From: an uncultured Lachnospiraceae bacterium
GTDB taxonomy: Bacteria; Bacillota; Clostridia; Lachnospirales; Lachnospiraceae
Assembly: GCA_902473545.1 (NCBI GenBank)
Contig: CABRSG010000136.1
Span: 1 to 6,487 of the forward strand
Direction of reading: 5' to 3'
Length of the DNA: 6,487 bases
Part shown: positions 1-5,561 of the stretch, piece after piece
How positions within the stretch are numbered: position 1 is the first letter of the stretch
How the letters are laid out: every line of letters starts with the position of its first letter
Translations under genes and position numbers: made by a program
Notes under the pieces: model-generated
What the model was told of the DNA's origin: nothing
The model's input: the letters and a program-made list of their open reading frames with translations, nothing else
The model's database searches: none

Positions 1-55
1 TGAACGACCTACACCCTTAGCAGGGGCGCCTCTTCAGCCTCTTGAGTATTTCTCC
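1..55 (-). tRNA. tRNA-Ser(GCU), 5' 55 nt only, truncated by the window edge
   Basis: The minus strand from 55 downward folds as the 5' part of a serine tRNA. It has an acceptor strand GGAGAAA, a D-stem CTC/GAG around AAGAGGCTGAA, and an anticodon stem CGCCC/GGGTG with loop CTGCTAA. The anticodon GCT (21-19) reads AGC and AGU serine codons. The following bases begin the long variable arm typical of class II tRNAs. The rest of that arm, the T-arm and the 3' acceptor strand lie beyond coordinate 1. The predicted transcript has a leader of about 64 nt to be removed by RNase P between 56 and 55. Confidence 0.95.
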
Positions 56-99
56 ATGATTCTGAATTTATAGTTCCAAGCAATAATATATTCGATTTT

Positions 100-119
100 T
101 ACGTCATTTCCGTGACGCA
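100..119 (-). other. Hairpin at the 5' end of the tRNA-Ser precursor
   Basis: In the transcript TGCGTCA pairs with TGACGTA around the six-base loop CGGAAA, giving seven pairs including one G-U. It begins at the predicted transcription start. No T-run follows, so it is not a terminator. A 5' stem of this kind could protect the precursor from 5'-end-dependent decay before RNase P removes the leader; that role is inference. Confidence 0.5.
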
Positions 120-125
120 TAGGTT

Positions 126-154
126 ATTATACTAAAGCACTCCAGGTTTGTCAA
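126..154 (-). promoter_or_regulatory. Consensus sigma-70/SigA promoter of the tRNA-Ser gene
   Basis: The minus strand has TTGACA (154-149), a 17-bp spacer, and TATAAT (131-126). Both hexamers are perfect consensus at the optimal spacing. There is no extended -10 TG. Transcription should start at about 118-120. The promoter lies between the operon terminator and the tRNA, so the tRNA is expected to be strongly and independently transcribed. Confidence 0.92.
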
Positions 155-165
155 CCATAAATTTT

Positions 166-212
166 AAAAAAATTGCAGGAAATTTGGAATTTTTTTCTCC
201 GCCTTTCCTGCA
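166..212 (-). terminator. Intrinsic terminator of the gyrBA-murT-gatD-plsC operon
   Basis: On the minus strand TGCAGGAAA (212-204) pairs perfectly with TTTCCTGCA (182-174), followed by one A and seven T (172-166). The 21-nt gap between the arms can fold further: GGAG pairs with TTCC around a seven-A loop, with GGC and AAA left as an internal loop. The stop of plsC is about 40 nt upstream. On the plus strand no T-run follows the hairpin, so it should act in one direction only. Confidence 0.88.
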
Positions 213-251
213 TACTATATATGGTAGAAACTCAGTTTTTCATAACCAGAT

Positions 252-974
252 TTACGCTGACGCCTTCTCGCATTCCACGATTTTTGCTTCAATTCTTTGC
301 TTCACGATTGCTGCTATCTCTGTCGTCTTCAAATCCTTATATTCTTCGTAATACAGAGGCTGCAGATAATGCACCTGTACCGTGACCGGCTTTATGGTAT
401 GAGAATCGAACGGCACATAAGAATTTAAAAGCGCTACCGGAACGATCGGACACTTTGCCTTCGTTGCCGCCTTAAAGCTGCCTCCCTTAAATTCCAGAAG
501 CTTATTCCCATTACGGGAACGCGTCCCCTCCGGGAAGATTACATAGTTTCTTCCCTCAGACACTTCCTTCGCCACCTCCAGTATTACCTTCAGAGACTGC
601 TTGATATCGCTTCTGTCCATACACTGCGCCTTCATAATCTTTCTGATCTGTATCAGAAAGGGGACGTTTTTTACTTCCTGTTTCATAACAACAGAAAAAG
701 GTCTGTCACAGCTCTCGATCATAGAAAGCACATCGTACATTCCCTGGTGGTTCGGATAAAAAATAAACCCGTTCTTTTCGGGAAGCTTCTCCTGACCGTC
801 CGACTGAATGTGCACGCTTCCGCCCTTATTCGCATGTATCGTAATATTTTTAAGAAGCGCGAATCTTTCTTCTTCCGTATGCCTGTCGCCCTCCCGCGAA
901 TAAAGCAGAAGCTGAATTGCATACCAAGGCACAAAAAGAAGGTTTCTAAGCACCATAACGATAATACGTCTCAT
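252..974 (-). CDS. plsC: 1-acyl-sn-glycerol-3-phosphate acyltransferase (PlsC family)
   Basis: A 240-residue member of the PlsC/LPLAT family, which acylates lysophosphatidic acid to phosphatidic acid at the inner face of the membrane. All four family blocks are visible. Block I is NHQGMYD at 75-81, with the catalytic His76 and Asp81 of the HX4D motif. Block II lies around KAQCMDR at 115-121. Block III is FPEGTRS at 147-153, which binds the glycerol phosphate. Block IV is CPIVPVAL at 175-182. A hydrophobic stretch at about residues 4-24 probably anchors or embeds the protein in the membrane. Length matches bacterial PlsC. It is the last gene before the operon terminator. The family also contains enzymes with other lyso-lipid acceptors, and genomes often carry several paralogues, so the exact substrate is inferred. 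Confidence 0.9.
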   Translation of the reverse strand: MRRIIVMVLRNLLFVPWYAIQLLLYSREGDRHTEEERFALLKNITIHANKGGSVHIQSDGQEKLPEKNGFIFYPNHQGMYDVLSMIESCDRPFSVVMKQEVKNVPFLIQIRKIMKAQCMDRSDIKQSLKVILEVAKEVSEGRNYVIFPEGTRSRNGNKLLEFKGGSFKAATKAKCPIVPVALLNSYVPFDSHTIKPVTVQVHYLQPLYYEEYKDLKTTEIAAIVKQRIEAKIVECEKASA

Positions 975-982
975 TTTATTTT

Positions 983-990
983 CTCCTTTA
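983..990 (-). promoter_or_regulatory. plsC ribosome-binding site overlapping the gatD stop codon
   Basis: The minus strand reads TAAAGGAG, in which the gatD TAA stop merges with AGGAG, 8 nt before the ATG at 974. It supports the assigned plsC start over the internal Met7 and suggests coupling to gatD. Confidence 0.85.
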
Positions 991-1746
991 TACGAGCTGC
1001 TCCTGATTCTGCGGTTTGCTCACCTTTCCTTTAAAGCGGTTGTAAATGTAAGCATTCGCTTCCTTTTCTTCCTTATCCTCCAGAGGCTGCAGTTCTATTT
1101 TTTTGTGATATTTTCTTTCCAGTGCGCGCTCAATTAAATAATCCGCTACCTGCGGATTTTTGGGAAGCAGCGGTCCGTGAATATAGGTGCCGATCACATT
1201 TTTATATACGATGCCCTCATAGCCGCTCTCCCCGTTATTTCCGCTTCCGTAGATCACCTTACCAAGCGGCCTGTTGTTTTTGATATCTGTTCTCCCTCCG
1301 TGATTTTCAAAACCGACCACCGGCATGGAAAACAATTCGCTCTCCAGAACGATATTATCAATCAGACGGTATCCGGCGCCCTGCTCGGTATCCATGTCCA
1401 CAATGCCAAGCCCCTCGATCCTGCCGTCCTTTGTCGCATAATAATTTCCGAGAAGCTGGTATCCGCCGCAGACAGCGATCACAACGCCGCCGTCCTCCAC
1501 ATAGGCACGGAAATTATCCTTAATTTTTTTCAGCTTCTCGCAGACCAGCATCTGCTCCCTGTCCGAACCGCCGCCAAGAAGAACGATATCCAGCTTTGAA
1601 AAATCTATTTCGTCATCATTTTCAAAAGCCAGTACTTCCGCCTCAATGCCGCGCCACTGGCAGCGCTTTTTCAGACACTGGATATTTCCCCTGTCGCCGT
1701 ACAAATTCAGAAAGTCCGGGTATAAATGTCCAATAGTCAGTTTCAT
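988..1746 (-). CDS. gatD: Lipid II isoglutaminyl synthase, glutamine amidotransferase subunit GatD
   Basis: A 252-residue class I (triad-type) glutamine amidotransferase of the CobB/CobQ-like family that hydrolyses glutamine and channels ammonia to MurT. The N-terminal IGHLYPDFLNLYGDRGN is the family signature. LLGGGSDREQ at 56-65 precedes the nucleophile elbow VCGGYQLLG at 92-100, with catalytic Cys93 (1468-1470). The catalytic His190 sits in GTYIHGPLLPKNP. Arg127 in GAGYRL matches the glutamine-binding Arg described in the staphylococcal enzyme, by position rather than alignment. FENHGGRT at 146-153 is also conserved. The last 40 residues are charged and likely flexible. The length is close to the roughly 243 residues of staphylococcal GatD. 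A cobyric acid synthase-type amidotransferase is the alternative, but the 4-nt overlap with murT decides for GatD. Confidence 0.95.
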   Translation of the reverse strand: MKLTIGHLYPDFLNLYGDRGNIQCLKKRCQWRGIEAEVLAFENDDEIDFSKLDIVLLGGGSDREQMLVCEKLKKIKDNFRAYVEDGGVVIAVCGGYQLLGNYYATKDGRIEGLGIVDMDTEQGAGYRLIDNIVLESELFSMPVVGFENHGGRTDIKNNRPLGKVIYGSGNNGESGYEGIVYKNVIGTYIHGPLLPKNPQVADYLIERALERKYHKKIELQPLEDKEEKEANAYIYNRFKGKVSKPQNQEQLV

Positions 1747-3077
1747 GACGCTTCCTCCATTCTTTTCAGAATGTTGTGTGTGCTGTAAAGTCCGGTGTAG
1801 TTCACCAGTACATAGAGATTCTTACATCCGTTTGCGATCCGCTCCCGGATTGCCTTTTCCACATCCTGCTCCAGATTTGCCGGGATATCCACATATTTTA
1901 GACGCAGGCGCATATCCTGGCAGCGAATGCCGCTCACCACGATCGAATTAATATTATCCGACTGGAAGCGGTCGAAATCCACATCCCACAGCCAGGACAC
2001 GTCCGTGCCGTCCTGGTCGTTATCATTGATCAGAATAATAATATCCTTCGGCGTCTTATCCTCCATCACTGCCGAGATATTCTGGTTGAAGCCCGCCGGG
2101 TTTTTCGCCAGGTTCAGTATAATCTCCGTACCGTCTATAGAGAAATGCTCGTTGCGCCCGTTTTCGGGATTATACGCATCCAGCACCTTCTGGAAATTTT
2201 CAATCGGCAGCCCCGCTTCCCGCGCCGCGGCGTAGGATGCAAGAATATTATAGATATTATAAAATCCACGATAGTTCGCTTTTATGCGGCGGTTATCCAC
2301 ACAGAATGCAAGATGATCCCCCGTCTCTATCTCTGAAGCATTGTATTTGATCTCCGGGCGCTTAAAATCGCAGGCGCTGCAGTAATAATCGCCAAGCTGA
2401 CTGAAATGATAAAAATTATATTCCATCTTTGCTCCGCATTTCTTGCAGAAGCGCCCCTCTTTTATCTCATTGATGGATTCCTCAAAAACCTTCCCGCCGA
2501 TTCCATAAGTCACATACGGATTTCCGCTCTCCTGCGTCACAAAAACAGAAAGCGCATCGTCCGCGTTTACGATAATCTTCATATCCGGCGCAAGCTTCAT
2601 GGCGTCCCGCACAAGGTTCATCGTGATATCAATCTCCCCGTAACGGTCAAGCTGATCGCGGAAAAGATTCGTCAGTACCATAAAATCCGGCTTAAAATGC
2701 GGGAAAATGCGAAGCGCAGACGCTTCATCCACCTCAATGCAGGCATAATCCGCGTCCAGCCTTCCATTCCATCCGGTACTGAGCACAAAAGACGCCACGC
2801 AACCGTTGAGCATATTGGAACCGGTATGGTTGCAAACCACTTTTTTCCCCTGCGCCTCCAGCGTCGAACAGAGCAGGTTATTTGTCGTTGTTTTTCCGTT
2901 CGTGCCGCAGACGACGTAAATTTTTCCCTTTACGTCGCCTGCAAGCTCCGTTAAAATCTTCGGGTCTATCATCAGAGCGATCTTTCCCGCCCAGGTCACA
3001 CCCTGTTTTCCAAGCATCTTACAGATTCTTGCAACAAGCTTCGAGGTCCATACCGCTGCAATCCTGCGTAATTTCAT
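1743..3077 (-). CDS. murT: Lipid II isoglutaminyl synthase, Mur-ligase-like subunit MurT
   Basis: A 444-residue Mur-ligase-like protein with the DUF1727 C-terminal domain, recognised as MurT. With GatD it amidates the alpha-carboxyl of D-Glu in the lipid II stem peptide at the cytoplasmic face of the membrane. MurT activates the substrate with ATP and GatD supplies ammonia from glutamine. The P-loop GTNGKTTT lies at 58-65 with Lys62 invariant, and LTNLFRDQLDRYGE at 135-148 is typical of the central ligase fold. The MurT-specific zinc ribbon is complete (Cys211, Cys214, Cys233, Cys236). The C-terminal block NDNDQDGTDVSWLWDVD at 351-367 holds conserved Asp residues; in solved MurT-GatD complexes an Asp of this subunit is proposed to complete the GatD catalytic triad. 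Length fits the family (about 440). Its stop overlaps the gatD start, as expected for an obligate heterodimer. Confidence 0.95.
   Translation of the reverse strand: MKLRRIAAVWTSKLVARICKMLGKQGVTWAGKIALMIDPKILTELAGDVKGKIYVVCGTNGKTTTNNLLCSTLEAQGKKVVCNHTGSNMLNGCVASFVLSTGWNGRLDADYACIEVDEASALRIFPHFKPDFMVLTNLFRDQLDRYGEIDITMNLVRDAMKLAPDMKIIVNADDALSVFVTQESGNPYVTYGIGGKVFEESINEIKEGRFCKKCGAKMEYNFYHFSQLGDYYCSACDFKRPEIKYNASEIETGDHLAFCVDNRRIKANYRGFYNIYNILASYAAAREAGLPIENFQKVLDAYNPENGRNEHFSIDGTEIILNLAKNPAGFNQNISAVMEDKTPKDIIILINDNDQDGTDVSWLWDVDFDRFQSDNINSIVVSGIRCQDMRLRLKYVDIPANLEQDVEKAIRERIANGCKNLYVLVNYTGLYSTHNILKRMEEAS
1754..1758 (-). promoter_or_regulatory. gatD ribosome-binding site inside the murT 3' end
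   Basis: GGAGG lies 7 nt before the gatD ATG at 1746 and encodes part of the last MurT codons (MEEAS). Together with the ATGA stop-start overlap at 1743-1746 it sets the gatD start and indicates coupled translation of the two subunits. Confidence 0.85.
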
Positions 3078-3085
3078 AAAATTCG

Positions 3086-3093
3086 CTCCTTTA
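3086..3093 (-). promoter_or_regulatory. murT ribosome-binding site overlapping the gyrA stop codon
   Basis: The minus strand reads TAAAGGAG, in which the gyrA TAA stop leads into AGGAG, 8 nt before the murT ATG at 3077. The same eight bases with the same 8-nt spacing recur at the gatD-plsC junction. Confidence 0.85.
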
Positions 3094-5547
3094 GGATTCT
3101 CTTACTTTTGTAATACTGGCAACCTGTACGTCCTTTTCCAGATTCATAAGCTTCACACCGGAGGTGATCCTGTTCAAAACCGAAATATCGCTGCACGGCA
3201 TCTGGATAATAATTCCCTCGGTGTTGATGATCATGATCTCACTATCATAATTAACTGCCTTTGCATTAATAACATTGCCGGTCTTTTCCAGAATCTTGTA
3301 GCACTTCACACCTTTGCCGCCGCGGTTCTGTACCTTAAACTCTTCCATCTCCGTCAGCTTTCCCATACCATTCTCAGAAACGATCAGCATATATTCTCCC
3401 TGACAGTCAAGCTGCATACTGACCACCTCGTCACCGTCCAGCAGATTAATGCCGATGACGCCCATTGATACACGTCCGGTACTGCGCACGTCCGTCTCAT
3501 GGAAACGGATACACTGCCCGTAGCTTGTCACCAGAAGGATGTCTTTATGATTGTCTGTGAATTTTACTTCAATCAGCTCGTCATCCTCACGCAAACTGAT
3601 CGCGGCAAGCCCCGTCTTGCGGACGTTCGCATAATCAATGATCGGGGTCTTTTTCACGATCCCCTTCTTTGTCGCCATAAACAGATAGTGATCTTCGTTA
3701 TATTCTTTAATCGGGATCACCGCTGTAATTTTTTCATCCGGCGCAAGCTGCAGAAGATTGATAATCGCCGTTCCGCGCGCCGTCCTTCCCGCTTCCGGGA
3801 TCTCATATGCCTTCAGACGGTACACCTTTCCAAGGTTCGTGAAAAACATCAGATATTCGTGCGTCGAGGTCATAAACAGCTCCTCAATGTTATCTTCATC
3901 AATCGTCTGCATTCCCTTGATGCCCTTGCCGCCGCGGTTCTGGCTCTTGAAATTATCCGGCGTCATTCGCTTGATGTAGCCCAGTCTGGTCATCGTAATA
4001 ACGACATTTTCCTCCGGAATCAGATCCTCCACCGTAAAATCAAACGCGTCAAATCCGATCGAGGTCCTGCGGTCGTCGCCGTATTTATCACTGATCTCGG
4101 TAATCTCTTTTTTGATTACGCCAAGCAGAAGTTTTTCATCCGCAAGAATCGCCTTCAGCTCTCCGATGCGCTTCATTAGCTCCGCATACTCCGCTTCCAG
4201 ACGCTCGCGCTCCAAGCCGGTCAGCGTGCGCAGACGCATATCCACGATCGCCTGAGCCTGTGCGTCCGTAAGTTCAAAGCGCGCCATCAGAGATTCCTTC
4301 GCGATCTGCGTGCTGCGCGAACCGCGGATAATCCTGATCACCTCATCAATATTGTCAAGCGCGATCAGTAAGCCCTGTAAAATATGGGCGCGCTCTTCCG
4401 CCTTGTTTAATTCATATCTCGTTCTTCTGGTAACGACGTCCTCCTGATGCTTAATATAATAATCAAGCATTTCCAGAAGGTTTAACACCTTCGGCTGCAG
4501 AATATCGTTGCCCTTGCTCACAACCGCGAGCATAATCACACCGAAGGTATCCTGAAGCTGCGTGTGTTTGTAAAGCTGATTTAAGATCACATTCGCATTT
4601 ACATCACGGCGAAGTTCGATGTTGATACGCATACCCTCGCGGCTGGATTCATCTGTGAGCGCCGTGATACCGTCTATTTTTTTCTCCTTCACAAGGTCCG
4701 CAATCTTCTCGATCAGCCTTGCCTTATTTACCAGATAGGGAAGCTCCGTCACGATAATGCGGCTCTTGCCGTTCGGCAGCGTCTCGATATTTGTGACGGC
4801 GCGCACGCGTATTTTTCCGCGCCCGGTGCGGTAAGCCTCTTCGATTCCCCTGGTGCCGAGAATCTGCGCGCCTGTCGGGAAATCCGGTCCCTTAATGATT
4901 TTTAAAATTTCTTCTATTTCTGTCTTTCGGTCCTCTTCGATGCGGTTGTCGATAATCTTCACCACTGCCGCGATCACCTCGCGCAGATTGTGCGGCGGAA
5001 TATTCGTCGCCATGCCGACAGCGATACCGGAGGTACCGTTTACTAAAAGATTCGGAAATCTTGACGGAAGAACAACCGGTTCCTTTTCCGTCTCGTCAAA
5101 GTTCGGTTTAAAATCCACGGTATCCTTGTTGATATCGGCAAGCATCTCCATGGAAATCTTGCTCAGACGCGCCTCTGTGTATCGCATGGCGGCTGCGCCG
5201 TCGCCGTCCACGGAGCCAAAGTTTCCGTGACCGTCCACAAGCGGATATCTCGTCGACCACGGCTGCGCCATATTGACAAGAGCTCCGTAAATGGAGCTGT
5301 CTCCATGCGGGTGATATTTACCCATCGTATCGCCGACGATACGCGCGCATTTTCTGTGCGGCTTATCAGGACCGTTGTTCAGCTCGATCATCGAATACAG
5401 CACACGCCGCTGTACCGGCTTCAGACCGTCTCTCACATCCGGGAGGGCACGGGAAGCGATTACACTCATGGCATACTCGATGTAAGATTGTTCCATGGTC
5501 TTTTTTAAATCGACTTCATGTACTTTATCAAAAATATTATCTTCCAC
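3091..5547 (-). CDS. gyrA: DNA gyrase subunit A
   Basis: Complete 818-residue GyrA, the DNA breakage-reunion and wrapping subunit of gyrase. The start is GTG at 5547, chosen from the Shine-Dalgarno 7 nt upstream and the family-typical N-terminus. The winged-helix core carries the catalytic Tyr123 in MRYTEARLSK, its partner Arg33 in SRALPDVRDGLKP, and the intercalating Ile175 in GTSGIAVGMATN. A tower and coiled-coil region follows to about residue 495. The C-terminal beta-pinwheel (about 505-812) contains a GyrA box, QNRGGKG at 536-542, which separates gyrase from ParC. A second identical heptad lies at 740-746. There is no long acidic tail like that of E. coli. In the quinolone region Ser84 is wild-type, but the residue equivalent to E. 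coli Asp87 is Gly88. The gene starts 11 nt after gyrB and ends 13 nt before murT, which suggests a shared transcript. Confidence 0.98.
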   Translation of the reverse strand: MEDNIFDKVHEVDLKKTMEQSYIEYAMSVIASRALPDVRDGLKPVQRRVLYSMIELNNGPDKPHRKCARIVGDTMGKYHPHGDSSIYGALVNMAQPWSTRYPLVDGHGNFGSVDGDGAAAMRYTEARLSKISMEMLADINKDTVDFKPNFDETEKEPVVLPSRFPNLLVNGTSGIAVGMATNIPPHNLREVIAAVVKIIDNRIEEDRKTEIEEILKIIKGPDFPTGAQILGTRGIEEAYRTGRGKIRVRAVTNIETLPNGKSRIIVTELPYLVNKARLIEKIADLVKEKKIDGITALTDESSREGMRINIELRRDVNANVILNQLYKHTQLQDTFGVIMLAVVSKGNDILQPKVLNLLEMLDYYIKHQEDVVTRRTRYELNKAEERAHILQGLLIALDNIDEVIRIIRGSRSTQIAKESLMARFELTDAQAQAIVDMRLRTLTGLERERLEAEYAELMKRIGELKAILADEKLLLGVIKKEITEISDKYGDDRRTSIGFDAFDFTVEDLIPEENVVITMTRLGYIKRMTPDNFKSQNRGGKGIKGMQTIDEDNIEELFMTSTHEYLMFFTNLGKVYRLKAYEIPEAGRTARGTAIINLLQLAPDEKITAVIPIKEYNEDHYLFMATKKGIVKKTPIIDYANVRKTGLAAISLREDDELIEVKFTDNHKDILLVTSYGQCIRFHETDVRSTGRVSMGVIGINLLDGDEVVSMQLDCQGEYMLIVSENGMGKLTEMEEFKVQNRGGKGVKCYKILEKTGNVINAKAVNYDSEIMIINTEGIIIQMPCSDISVLNRITSGVKLMNLEKDVQVASITKVRES
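3310..3330 (-). other. Second GyrA-box-like heptad (last pinwheel blades)
   Basis: These codons encode QNRGGKG again, residues 740-746, the same seven residues as the box about 200 residues upstream. The DNA of the two sites is also almost identical. Degenerate GyrA-box-like loops are known in later blades of other gyrases, so this is probably a retained repeat-unit motif rather than a new function. Confidence 0.75.
3922..3942 (-). other. GyrA box (first pinwheel blade)
   Basis: These codons encode QNRGGKG, residues 536-542 of GyrA. The family consensus is Q(R/K)RGG(R/K)G, and here the second position is Asn. In known gyrases this loop is needed for wrapping DNA around the C-terminal domain and for negative supercoiling, and topoisomerase IV lacks it. 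Confidence 0.88.
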
Positions 5548-5552
5548 GATTT

Positions 5553-5561
5553 CTCCTCCTA
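5553..5561 (-). promoter_or_regulatory. gyrA ribosome-binding site fused to the gyrB stop codon
   Basis: The minus strand reads TAGGAGGAG, in which the gyrB TAG stop forms the first bases of a near-perfect Shine-Dalgarno. GGAGG lies 7 nt before the GTG at 5547. This fixes the non-ATG start of gyrA and implies that ribosomes finishing gyrB can reload directly onto gyrA, which would keep the two subunits in balance. Confidence 0.88.

Noticed and set aside
34..120. A 28-codon minus-strand open frame beginning with ATG at the predicted tRNA transcription start and ending inside the tRNA
   Set aside because: It would be leaderless, which is uncommon in Firmicutes, and has no Shine-Dalgarno. It overlaps the tRNA that the promoter clearly serves, so it is most likely a chance frame in the leader.
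213..226. AT-rich near-palindrome TACTATATATGGTA between plsC and the terminator
   Set aside because: It is short, AT-rich and imperfect, with no T-run and no known operator match; such sequences are expected by chance in AT-rich spacers.
148..351. A plus-strand open frame starting near the tRNA promoter and running into plsC
   Set aside because: It would start at a TTG within the promoter, cross the terminator hairpin and run antisense into plsC. There is no ribosome-binding site or recognisable protein.
1177..1599. A 140-codon plus-strand open frame antisense to gatD
   Set aside because: It is embedded in a confidently identified gene, with no motif or upstream signal of its own.
2406..2954. 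A 182-codon plus-strand open frame antisense to murT
   Set aside because: The low-complexity, Arg/His/Ile-rich translation is typical of antisense shadows, and the minus-strand gene is clearly MurT.
3499..4179. A 226-codon plus-strand open frame antisense to gyrA
   Set aside because: It lies fully inside the well-conserved gyrA gene, has no recognisable domain and no Shine-Dalgarno that I can see, and reads as a shadow of gyrA codon usage.
4350..4356. TTGACA-like -35 on the minus strand inside gyrA as an internal promoter
   Set aside because: No acceptable -10 hexamer lies 16-18 bp downstream.
5273..5278. TTGACA on the plus strand inside gyrA as an antisense promoter
   Set aside because: The sequence 17 bp downstream (GCTGTC) does not resemble a -10 box.
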